This document shows, piece after piece, positions 14,999 to 22,070 of a stretch of DNA of 22,070 bases. Position numbers and translations under genes: made by a program. Position 1 is the stretch's first letter. Each line of letters starts with the position of its first letter. Below the pieces are notes generated by a model. It saw only the letters and a program-made list of their open reading frames with translations, was not told where the DNA came from and made no database searches. Source of the DNA: an uncultured Bacteroides sp. (GTDB lineage Bacteria > Bacteroidota > Bacteroidia > Bacteroidales > Bacteroidaceae); assembly GCA_900556625.1 (NCBI GenBank), contig USPQ01000044.1:1-22070 (forward strand), in the 5' to 3' direction.

Positions 14999-15014
14999 GT
15001 TGCATACTTGCAAC
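14999..15014. promoter_or_regulatory. Inverted repeat upstream of the AraC-type regulator gene
   Basis: GTTGCA-TACT-TGCAAC lies about 40 bases before the regulator start and is followed by GTTACAT/GTTACAA direct repeats. This is a candidate autoregulatory site; the 269-bp divergent gap to recQ holds no other gene. Confidence 0.35.
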
Positions 15015-15199
15015 GTTACATGTTACAAATGTCTTACTTTTTTTTTAAACACACAATTATTTTGTGCGTTTTTTTCTGAATAAACAATCAAAAGCCTTGA
15101 AAAAGAGGGATTAAGCTCGAATAATAAGAAACTTTAACCTTTTTATATTTCATATCGGAAACAGAAATCACTCATTATCATAATTGACGAATAAAAACG

Positions 15200-15207
15200 T
15201 ACCTTTG
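15200..15207 (+). promoter_or_regulatory. -7 box for recQ
   Basis: TACCTTTG lies 24 bases upstream of the recQ ATG. A TTGAC at 15184-15188 is closer than the normal -33 distance. Confidence 0.6.
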
Positions 15208-15230
15208 CAGCAAGTTTAAATTAACGTCCA

Positions 15231-17036
15231 ATGAGAGATACTCTAAAAACATATTTCGGATACGACAGTTTCCGTCCGCTACAAGAAGAAATCATCCGGC
15301 ATATTCTAGATAAACAGGATGCACTGGTTCTAATGCCCACAGGTGGAGGAAAATCCATCTGTTATCAATTGCCCGCTTTGCTCAGCGAAGGTACTGCTAT
15401 CGTGGTTTCTCCGCTTATCTCACTCATGAAAGATCAGGTGGAAGCGTTACAGGCAAACGGCATTGCCGCCGGAGCTCTGAATAGCAGTAATGACGAAACG
15501 GAAAATGCCAATTTACGGCGTTCCTGCGTTGCGGGGAAGCTGAAACTGCTTTATATTTCTCCTGAAAAGTTGTTGGCGGAAAAAGACTACCTGCTACGGG
15601 ATATGAACATTTCTCTATTTGCCATAGACGAAGCTCATTGTATCTCTCAATGGGGACACGATTTTCGTCCGGAGTATACACAGATGGGAGTCCTCCATCA
15701 ACAATTCCCACAAGTGCCCATCATCGCTTTAACTGCCACTGCGGATAAAATCACCCGCGAAGATATCATCCGTCAGCTACATCTTATCCGACCTCGTACG
15801 TTTATTTCTTCTTTCGACCGCCCCAACATCAGCCTAACAGTCAAACGGGGATTTCAGGCGAAAGAAAAAAATAAAGCCATCATAGAATTCATCCAACGCC
15901 ATGGAAAAGAAAGCGGAATTATCTACTGCATGAGCCGTAACAAGACAGAAACTGTAGCCCAAATGCTGCTAAAGCAAGGTATCCGTTGTGGGGTCTATCA
16001 TGCCGGTTTATCCGCACAGCAACGTGACGAGACACAAAATGATTTCATCAACGACCGCATTCAGGTAGTGTGTGCCACCATCGCTTTCGGTATGGGAATC
16101 GACAAATCAAATGTACGCTGGGTGATTCACTATAATCTGCCCAAAAGTATAGAAAGCTTTTATCAGGAAATCGGACGTGCCGGACGGGATGGCCTGCCCA
16201 GCGATACTGTATTGTTTTATTCATTAGGCGACCTGATACTACTGACCAAATTTGCATCGGAAAGTAGCCAACAAAAGATCAATCTCGAGAAACTTCAACG
16301 AATGCAACAATATGCGGAAGCTGACATCTGCCGGAGACGCATCTTATTGAGCTATTTCGGAGAGACAGCCACAGAGGACTGCGGAAATTGTGATGTCTGC
16401 AAGAATCCCCCCCAGCGTTTTGATGGGACAGTCATTGTACAAAAAGCACTAAGCGCCATTGCACGTGCGGAACAACAGATCGGGACAGGGCTTCTGATCG
16501 ACATTCTGCGGGGAAGCTATTCGGCAGAGGTGACAGCGAAAGGGTACCAAGAACTCAAGACATTCGGTGTCGGACGTGATATTCCCCCTCGCGATTGGCA
16601 AGATTACCTTCTCCAGATGTTGCAACTCGGCTATTTTGAAATAGCTTATAACGAGAACAACCATCTGAAAATCACGCCCAGCGGAAGTGACATTCTTTTT
16701 GGGAGAGCAAAAGCCACATTGGCAGTTATCCGTCACGAAGAGACCGCTACACGAAAAGGGAAAAAGAAGAAAGTAGTGGTAGCCAAAGAACTTCCTTTCG
16801 GCCTGGCAGGCGGCGAAAGCGAAGATTTATTCGAAGCACTGCGCGGATTAAGAAAACAATTAGCTGACCAGGAAGGTCTGCCCGCCTATATTGTATTGTC
16901 GGACAAAGTATTACATCTGCTCAGCATTTCACGACCTACCACCATTGAAGATTTCGGATCTATCAGCGGTATCGGAGAATATAAGAAGAAAAAGTATGGT
17001 AAAGATTTCGTCAACCTAATCCGGCAGTTCACCTGA
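15231..17036 (+). CDS. recQ: ATP-dependent DNA helicase RecQ
   Basis: RecQ unwinds DNA in the 3'-5' direction during recombinational repair. The 601 residues carry all expected parts: FRPLQEEII (Q-motif), Walker A PTGGGKS (36-42), DEAH (134-137) in AIDEAHCISQWGHDFRPEY, and QEIGRAGRDGLPS (motif VI). The zinc-binding RQC region has Cys367, 384, 387 and 390, followed by the winged helix. An HRDC domain at about 530-600 closes it (EALRGLRKQLADQEGLPAYI). The start follows a good promoter by 24 bases. Its 3' end converges on, and overlaps by 8 bases, the ogt remnant. Confidence 0.97.
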   Translation: MRDTLKTYFGYDSFRPLQEEIIRHILDKQDALVLMPTGGGKSICYQLPALLSEGTAIVVSPLISLMKDQVEALQANGIAAGALNSSNDETENANLRRSCVAGKLKLLYISPEKLLAEKDYLLRDMNISLFAIDEAHCISQWGHDFRPEYTQMGVLHQQFPQVPIIALTATADKITREDIIRQLHLIRPRTFISSFDRPNISLTVKRGFQAKEKNKAIIEFIQRHGKESGIIYCMSRNKTETVAQMLLKQGIRCGVYHAGLSAQQRDETQNDFINDRIQVVCATIAFGMGIDKSNVRWVIHYNLPKSIESFYQEIGRAGRDGLPSDTVLFYSLGDLILLTKFASESSQQKINLEKLQRMQQYAEADICRRRILLSYFGETATEDCGNCDVCKNPPQRFDGTVIVQKALSAIARAEQQIGTGLLIDILRGSYSAEVTAKGYQELKTFGVGRDIPPRDWQDYLLQMLQLGYFEIAYNENNHLKITPSGSDILFGRAKATLAVIRHEETATRKGKKKKVVVAKELPFGLAGGESEDLFEALRGLRKQLADQEGLPAYIVLSDKVLHLLSISRPTTIEDFGSISGIGEYKKKKYGKDFVNLIRQFT

Positions 17037-17151
17037 CATCCGACTCCAAATCCAGTAAAGCCTTTTTTGTCGGCAGCCTACCCGCATAACCGGTCAAAGC
17101 ACAGTTACCGTCAATCACACGATGACAGGGAATAAGTATTGAAATGGTTAT
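17029..17151 (-). pseudogene. Decayed methylated-DNA--protein cysteine methyltransferase, C-terminal fragment
   Basis: The minus strand reads ITISILIPCHRVIDGNCALT, then GYAGRLPTKKALLDLESDVR and a stop at 17029-17031. PCHRV is the alkyl-acceptor site of the Ogt/MGMT family, and the following GYAGRLPTKKALLDLE is the typical end. Only about 40 codons remain: an in-frame TAG occurs at 17152-17154, there is no start codon, and the adjoining DNA is the end of the TPR gene. The N-terminal and central parts, needed for a folded enzyme, are gone. The fragment fills the gap between two convergent genes, suggesting a deletion that stopped at the TPR stop codon. Confidence 0.85.
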
Positions 17152-17966
17152 CTACATTGTTTCAACTGCTCGTGTAAATCGGCAGGAGGTACTCCCAGCG
17201 AAATGGCTTTCTCAAAGTCCGATTTTGCCAATGCCTTTTTTTTCTGTACCAGATAGATATTTCCACGCAACAAATAAGCATCAGCCGACGAGGTATCCAA
17301 CCGGATCGCTTCCTCCAAATCAACCAGCGCCAAATCTTCATGTTTCATGTCACGCTCCACATCGGCACGGGCTATATACAGTGTCGCATCCTCAGGATAT
17401 TCCACAATCATCTTATTCAGAATGGCAAGAGCTTCACGGAACTTTCCTTCTTTCTGTTCCAGCGTAGCCAATCCCAGCCGACCGCTATAACTCTGCGGGT
17501 CAAGTTCCAATAAACGATTATAATCAATACGGGCAGCCGGATAATCCCTGCGGAGTACATAAATATACGCACGCATCAATAAGGCTTCCTTATTTTGCTT
17601 ATCCCCGTCAAGCACCTGGCAATAATCAGTATAAGCGCGATCTGTCTTTCCCATTTCCATATAGATGGCGGCACGGTCCAACAAAATAGGAACTGCCAAT
17701 GGAGCAAAGTTCAAGGCAAAAGAATAAGATTCGAGTGCCTTATCAAACTCTCCCAAACGACGTTGTACCAATCCCAGATTGGAAAAAAGCAACGCATTCT
17801 TCGCATTTTTCGGTTCCAGTTTCAAAGCACGAAGCAAAAGTTCTTCCGCTTGTGGAAGACTGTCTTTTTCGATACAGTCAATAGCCCTTTCGGACAATTG
17901 CTGATAAGTTTGCGCATACAAGGCAACCGGGAAACAGAAAAATAAAGCAATAATCGTTCTTACCAT
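17148..17966 (-). CDS. Exported tetratricopeptide-repeat protein
   Basis: The 272-residue protein has a signal peptide (MVRTIIALFFCFPVALYAQ, cut near residue 19) and then about six TPR units over the rest. These show the usual W/L-G-Y-A-P spacing, for example ALLFSNLGLVQRRLGEFDKA and ALESYSFALNFAPLAVPILL. TPR proteins of this size act as periplasmic scaffolds, but no partner is visible. It starts 33 bases after the cysteine synthase stop on the same strand, so it may be its second gene. The last codons abut the ogt remnant and may have been trimmed or extended by that deletion. Confidence 0.88.
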   Translation of the reverse strand: MVRTIIALFFCFPVALYAQTYQQLSERAIDCIEKDSLPQAEELLLRALKLEPKNAKNALLFSNLGLVQRRLGEFDKALESYSFALNFAPLAVPILLDRAAIYMEMGKTDRAYTDYCQVLDGDKQNKEALLMRAYIYVLRRDYPAARIDYNRLLELDPQSYSGRLGLATLEQKEGKFREALAILNKMIVEYPEDATLYIARADVERDMKHEDLALVDLEEAIRLDTSSADAYLLRGNIYLVQKKKALAKSDFEKAISLGVPPADLHEQLKQCR

Positions 17967-17999
17967 GGTTCAGATCTTTTTAGTATTTATAAATCAAAA

Positions 18000-18950
18000 T
18001 CAGTCCAACGGATATGCGTCAAATGCAAACAATTCCGTTGACAAATAACGCTCTCCCGTATCAGGTAACAACGCCACTATCTTTTTGTTTTTAAATTCCG
18101 GACGCTGTGCTAGTTGACGGGCTGCATACACAGCTGCTCCCGAAGAAATTCCGGTCAACAAGCCTTCCGTTGCCGATAGCTCACGTCCTGCACGAATCGC
18201 TTCATCATCAGGCACACCGATAACTTCGTCTATCATAGAAGCATCATAAAGTTTAGGAATAAAATTGGCTCCGATTCCCTGAATACGGTGTGGAGCCGCC
18301 TGTCCACCTTCCAATACAGGAGACGCAGCCGGTTCTACCGCTACGATATAAATATCGGGATTATGTTTCTTTAAAGCACGGGCTACACCGCAAACCGTTC
18401 CTCCGGTGCCGACTCCGGCAACAAAAACGTCTACTTCACCATCTGTATCCCGCCAGATTTCTTCTCCTGTCGTACGCTCATGCGCCGCCGCATTGGCTGG
18501 ATTCTCAAATTGTTGCAGAATCACCGAACCGGGAATACTGTCTCGCAATTCCTCAGCCTTTGCAATGGAAGCCGCCATTCCGCCCAAGCCGTCTGTCAGA
18601 ACGATTTCCGCACCGAGTGCTTTCAACAGGTTACGCCGTTCCAGACTCATCGTCTCAGGCATTGTCAATATCAGGTGATATCCTTTGATGGTAGCGACCA
18701 TTGCCAGTCCGACACCTGTATTTCCGCTTGTCGGTTCGATTATCGTTGCGCCGGGCTTCAATACCCCACGTGCCTCCGCATCTTCAATCATCGAAAGAGC
18801 CACCCTGTCTTTCACACTTCCCGCCGGATTAAAGGCCTCCAGTTTGGCAATAATATTTTGTTCCAGACCATACTTACCACAATAACCGGAAAGCTCCATC
18901 AGAGGAGTATTCCCCACTAAATCTATTAGTTTCTTCGCAATCTTAGCCAT
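18000..18950 (-). CDS. cysK: Cysteine synthase (O-acetylserine sulfhydrylase)
   Basis: This PLP enzyme makes cysteine from O-acetylserine and sulfide. The 316 residues include the PLP lysine Lys47 in NPAGSVKDR, the substrate loop PTSGNTG (73-79) and the phosphate-binding GTGGTVCGVAR. The C-terminal GISSGAAVYAA and LLPDTGERYLST are typical of CysK. CysM cannot be wholly excluded. It has its own promoter box at 18981-18988 and is followed closely by the TPR gene. Confidence 0.95.
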   Translation of the reverse strand: MAKIAKKLIDLVGNTPLMELSGYCGKYGLEQNIIAKLEAFNPAGSVKDRVALSMIEDAEARGVLKPGATIIEPTSGNTGVGLAMVATIKGYHLILTMPETMSLERRNLLKALGAEIVLTDGLGGMAASIAKAEELRDSIPGSVILQQFENPANAAAHERTTGEEIWRDTDGEVDVFVAGVGTGGTVCGVARALKKHNPDIYIVAVEPAASPVLEGGQAAPHRIQGIGANFIPKLYDASMIDEVIGVPDDEAIRAGRELSATEGLLTGISSGAAVYAARQLAQRPEFKNKKIVALLPDTGERYLSTELFAFDAYPLD

Positions 18951-18980
18951 TTCATTACTTAATTTTTGTCACACACACGA

Positions 18981-18988
18981 CAAAGATA
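18981..18988 (-). promoter_or_regulatory. -7 box for cysK
   Basis: The minus strand reads TATCTTTG, 30 bases upstream of the cysK ATG. Confidence 0.6.
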
Positions 18989-19043
18989 TGGAAAAAAAGA
19001 GATGTTTTATATTACATCATGAGAAAGATAACGAAAAGTATAC

Positions 19044-19051
19044 TAACTTTG
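19044..19051 (+). promoter_or_regulatory. -7 box for the LtaS-like gene
   Basis: TAACTTTG lies 31 bases upstream of the ATG. Together with the cysK box it fills the 132-bp divergent gap. Confidence 0.55.
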
Positions 19052-19082
19052 TATCCGTTCAATTATTTTAAATTTACACATT

Positions 19083-20918
19083 ATGAAAAAGAGAATTATC
19101 CAATTTCTCACGACATACTTTTTATTTGTCCTCTTGTTTGTTCTTCAAAAGCCGGTCTTCATGGTCTACTACCATGATTTATACGCCGATGTTTCTTTCG
19201 GTGATTATTTTAGTGTCATGTGGCACGGCTTACCTTTGGATTTATCACTCGCAGGTTACCTCACCGCCATTCCCGGCCTGATACTTATCGCTTCCGCCTG
19301 GACGGATTCGTCTATACTCCGCCGCATCCGGCAAGTCTATTTCGGATTGATAGCATTTGTCATGGCATGTATCTTTATTGTCGATCTCGGGCTATACGGT
19401 TTCTGGGGATTCCGTCTTGACGCCACCCCCATTTTCTATTTCTTCTCCTCACCCAAAGATGCTATCGCAAGCGTCAGTTTCTGGTTCGTTTTATTGGGAA
19501 TATTAGCAATGTTGGTCTATGCGGCTGTTTTATATTCTATCTTTTATATCGTACTGATCCGTGAAAGAAAACCTTTAAAGATACCCTATCGCCGACAAAA
19601 TGTTTCATTCGCGCTATTATTGCTCACCGCCGCACTTTTCATCCCCATTCGTGGCGGGTTCACCGTATCGACCATGAATCTGAGTAAAGTCTATTACAGC
19701 CAGGATCAGCGAATGAATCATGCCGCCATCAATCCGGTATTCAGTTTCATGTATTCTGCTACCCATCAGAATAATTTTGAGAAACAATATCGGTTCATGG
19801 ACCCTCAAAAGGCCGACGAATTGTTTGCGGAAATGGTAGACAAACCTGCCGTAACTGCCGACAGTATTTCCCAATTATTAAATACACAACGCCCGAATAT
19901 TATCTTTATTATTCTCGAAAGTTTCTCCACACACCTGATGGAAACTTTCGGCGGACATCCGAACGTAGCTGTCAATATGGATAAATTCGCCAAAGAAGGC
20001 ATATTATTCAGCAATTTTTACGCTAGCAGCTTCCGTACCGATCGTGGGCTGGCTTCCATCATCAGTGGTTATCCCGGACAGCCAAGCACCAGCATTATGA
20101 AATATCCCGAAAAGACGGACAAACTTCCTTCTATTCCACGAAGTTTGAGAAATGCGGGATACAGTCTGGAATATTATTACGGAGGGGACGCCGACTTTAC
20201 GAATATGCGTTCTTATCTGGTATCCTCCGGCATTGAGAGAATTGTATGCGATAAGGATTTTCCATTGTCCGAACGTACCGGAAAATGGGGAGCGCAGGAC
20301 CATGTATTATTCCAACGTCTGATGAAAGACATCAAGGAGGAAAAACAGCAAGAACCTTTTCTTAAACTCGTGCAAACCTCAAGCAGTCATGAACCTTTTG
20401 AAGTTCCGTTCCACAGACTGGACGATAAAATACTCAATGCTTTTGCCTATGCGGACAGTTGCGTGGGAGATTTCGTAGAACAATATAAGGAGACGCAGCT
20501 TTGGAAAAACACCCTATTTGTACTTGTTCCCGATCATCAGGGAGCTTATCCGTATCCGATAGAGAATCCGTTGGACGGGCAGACCATCCCGTTAATCTTG
20601 CTTGGCGGAGCAATCAAAGAGCCTCGTGTAATAGATACGTATGCTTCACAAATTGACATTGCCGCCACCTTGCTCGCACAGCTGGGGCTGCCACACGATG
20701 ACTTTACATTCAGCAAAAACATACTGAACCCGTCATCTCCGCATTTCGGATATTTTACCCGACCGAACTTCTTCGGCATGGTTACTCCCGAAAACCAGTT
20801 GGTATATAACCTGGATGCAAATACCGTACAACTTGACGAAGGTCCAGAGAAAGGTGCCAATCTGGAGAAGGGAAAAGCTTTCCTCCAAAAGCTCTACGAT
20901 GACCTAGCCAAACGATAA
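19083..20918 (+). CDS. LtaS-like membrane phosphotransferase (alkaline phosphatase/sulfatase superfamily)
   Basis: The 611-residue protein has about five N-terminal membrane helices (roughly 7-30, 45-65, 75-105, 130-160, 175-190) and a large outward-facing catalytic domain. The metal and nucleophile sites match LtaS-type phosphoglycerol/phosphoethanolamine transferases: Glu279 in LESFSTHLM, the likely nucleophile Thr319 in FRTDRG, and Asp484-His485 in PDHQG. True sulfatases would have the C/S-x-P-x-R motif, which is absent. As Gram-negative bacteria lack lipoteichoic acid, the acceptor is probably a lipid, lipid A or a glycan in the periplasm. The next gene, 50 bases on, is an LpxF-like phosphatase, so the two may form one envelope unit. 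The donor and acceptor are inferred. Confidence 0.88.
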   Translation: MKKRIIQFLTTYFLFVLLFVLQKPVFMVYYHDLYADVSFGDYFSVMWHGLPLDLSLAGYLTAIPGLILIASAWTDSSILRRIRQVYFGLIAFVMACIFIVDLGLYGFWGFRLDATPIFYFFSSPKDAIASVSFWFVLLGILAMLVYAAVLYSIFYIVLIRERKPLKIPYRRQNVSFALLLLTAALFIPIRGGFTVSTMNLSKVYYSQDQRMNHAAINPVFSFMYSATHQNNFEKQYRFMDPQKADELFAEMVDKPAVTADSISQLLNTQRPNIIFIILESFSTHLMETFGGHPNVAVNMDKFAKEGILFSNFYASSFRTDRGLASIISGYPGQPSTSIMKYPEKTDKLPSIPRSLRNAGYSLEYYYGGDADFTNMRSYLVSSGIERIVCDKDFPLSERTGKWGAQDHVLFQRLMKDIKEEKQQEPFLKLVQTSSSHEPFEVPFHRLDDKILNAFAYADSCVGDFVEQYKETQLWKNTLFVLVPDHQGAYPYPIENPLDGQTIPLILLGGAIKEPRVIDTYASQIDIAATLLAQLGLPHDDFTFSKNILNPSSPHFGYFTRPNFFGMVTPENQLVYNLDANTVQLDEGPEKGANLEKGKAFLQKLYDDLAKR

Positions 20919-20968
20919 AGCCGGAGAACAACTGAATAATCACAGTAAAAATATAAAAACAGAACCAG

Positions 20969-21658
20969 ATGGTACATACTGACATCATCCAATATCTTTC
21001 GGAGATAGATACAAATGTTTTCCTATATTTCAATGGTATCCACTCTCCCTTTTGGGACTATTTCATGACTTCCTTTACAGGAAAAATAATTTGGGTACCG
21101 ATGTACGCCACCATCCTATACATATTACTAAAGAACTTCCATTGGAAAGCCGCTCTGTGTTATGTAGCCGCTATTGCACTTATCATCACCTTCGCCGACC
21201 AGATGTGCAGCAGTATCATCCGTCCGGTCGTGGCACGCCTGCGCCCTTCCAATCCGGAAAGTCCCATTGTAGATATGGTATATATCGTCAACAATTATCG
21301 TGGCGGGAGCTACGGTTTCCCGTCGTGTCATGCAGCCAATTCATTCGGTCTTGCCATGTACGTGGTCTTCATGTTCCGCAAACGCTGGCTAAGCATTTTC
21401 ATTATCGTATGGGCCCTCTTCAATTGTTACACACGCGTATATCTAGGGGTACATTATCCGGGTGATTTGCTTGTCGGAGGAATTATCGGCGGATTCGGCG
21501 GATGGCTGTTCGCTACCATTGCCCATAAAGCAACCATCTATCTGGAACCTTCTACCCGTATGAAGAGAAAAGAACTCAAACAATGGTCAGTCACTATTTA
21601 TGTAGGATTACTGACCGTACTCGGAATCATTATCTATTCCACTATTAAAAGCTGGTAG
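20969..21658 (+). CDS. lpxF: PAP2-family phosphatase, likely lipid A 4'-phosphatase LpxF
   Basis: The 229-residue inner-membrane protein has five or six hydrophobic segments and the three PAP2 active-site motifs: C1 RPVVARLRP (85-93), C2 PSCH (118-121) and C3 TRVYLGVHYPGD with Arg156, His162 and Asp166. The C1 Lys of KX6RP is Arg85. In B. thetaiotaomicron the phosphatase in this gene neighbourhood (BT1854, from memory) removes the 4'-phosphate of lipid A and gives resistance to cationic antimicrobial peptides; I assign LpxF on family and gene order. It could otherwise be an undecaprenyl-diphosphate or phosphatidylglycerophosphate phosphatase. It follows the LtaS-like gene by 50 bases and is closed by a strong terminator. 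Confidence 0.72.
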   Translation: MVHTDIIQYLSEIDTNVFLYFNGIHSPFWDYFMTSFTGKIIWVPMYATILYILLKNFHWKAALCYVAAIALIITFADQMCSSIIRPVVARLRPSNPESPIVDMVYIVNNYRGGSYGFPSCHAANSFGLAMYVVFMFRKRWLSIFIIVWALFNCYTRVYLGVHYPGDLLVGGIIGGFGGWLFATIAHKATIYLEPSTRMKRKELKQWSVTIYVGLLTVLGIIIYSTIKSW

Positions 21659-21684
21659 AACACAACGACACTATTTCAAACTGG

Positions 21685-21728
21685 AAAGTAAAAGCCTGAC
21701 ACCGTTTCCGATGCCAGGCTTTTACTTT
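21685..21728. terminator. Bidirectional terminator between lpxF and leuB
   Basis: Perfect 14-bp arms AAAGTAAAAGCCTG (21685-21698) and its complement (21715-21728) have a 16-base loop. It sits between two convergent genes with T/A-rich flanks on both sides. Confidence 0.88.
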
Positions 21729-21741
21729 TCATCCGGATTCA

Positions 21742-22070
21742 TCAAGCTTTCTTGATATAATCAACAATCCACTGTCCTACTTCTTTCGTTCCGTATTTAG
21801 CACCGTCAGCCACCTGAATTTCCGGTGTACGTACATTCTCATCCAAAGAAGCGTCTACTGCTTTACGAATCAGCGCACCCTCTTCTTTGCAATCGAAATA
21901 CTCGAACAACATAGCTACGGAAAGAATTTGTGCCAACGGATTAGCAATATTCAATCCTTTAGCCTGCGGCCATGAACCGTGAATCGGTTCAAACACCGGA
22001 GTACTCTCGCCTGTGGAAGCAGAAGGAAGCAAGCCCATAGAACCACTGATTACAGAACCTTCGTCAGTCA
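21742..22070 (-). CDS. leuB: 3-isopropylmalate dehydrogenase, C-terminal part (runs off the right edge)
   Basis: LeuB oxidises and decarboxylates 3-isopropylmalate in leucine synthesis. The in-window 109 codons run [18 protein letters not shown], then [20 protein letters not shown] and the C-terminal helix ending [18 protein letters not shown] and EPIHGS are diagnostic of the isopropylmalate/isocitrate dehydrogenase fold; the short ending fits LeuB. The reading frame stays open to position 22070, so the N-terminal two thirds lie outside. Other leu genes would be expected to the right, which is an inference. Confidence 0.9.

Noticed and set aside
15052..15075. Terminator reading toward recQ (CACAA/TTGTG then T7)
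   Set aside because: The stem is only 5 bp and no plus-strand gene lies upstream that would need it.

Overview
The window is a conserved chromosomal stretch from a gut Bacteroides, closest in gene order to the B. thetaiotaomicron group. This is judged from protein sequences, promoters with the Bacteroidales -7 element TAnnTTTG, a group B [FeFe] hydrogenase typical of Bacteroides, a DPP III lipoprotein and an LpxF-type phosphatase. Species cannot be fixed from sequence alone. Nothing looks like a phage, conjugative element, IS or CRISPR array; the unusual content is non-coding.

Layout. (1) 1-47 (-): first codons of groES, whose upstream region (48-290) carries a sigma-54-like -24/-12 promoter and inverted repeats but no TAnnTTTG. 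(2) 291-837: about 550 bp of non-coding DNA rich in nested inverted and tandem repeats, including two facing copies of one roughly 70-bp structured element. (3) 838-2111 (-): NUDIX hydrolase followed by an exported coiled-coil protein of unknown role. (4) 2267-7461 (+): hydrogen module with a group B [FeFe] hydrogenase and the three H-cluster maturases in the order hydA-like, hydE, hydG, hydF. A 30-bp perfect inverted repeat forms the hydE 3' end. (5) 7545-11573 (-): hisS, a membrane zinc peptidase, and a fur-purA pair overlapping by 4 bases. (6) 11687-14961 (-): AlkD-like HEAT protein, DPP III lipoprotein, small AraC-type regulator. (7) 15231-17036 (+): recQ, converging on a decayed ogt/MGMT fragment missed by ordinary gene calling. 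(8) 17148-18950 (-): cysteine synthase followed by a TPR protein. (9) 19083-21658 (+): LtaS-like membrane phosphotransferase and a PAP2 phosphatase best read as lipid A 4'-phosphatase LpxF. (10) 21742-22070 (-): 3' part of leuB.

How the genes work together. The hydrogenase module is self-contained: a soluble ferredoxin-like FeS/H-cluster enzyme plus everything needed to build its catalytic cluster, consistent with H2 production during fermentation. The sulfatase-fold transferase and LpxF-like phosphatase both act at the envelope and may remodel surface lipids. Most other genes are housekeeping (translation, purine, cysteine and leucine synthesis, metal-dependent regulation, recombination).

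The features most worth a second look are the 292-763 repeat locus with mutually exclusive hairpins, the sigma-54-like groES promoter, the repeat-derived hydE tail, and the ogt remnant.
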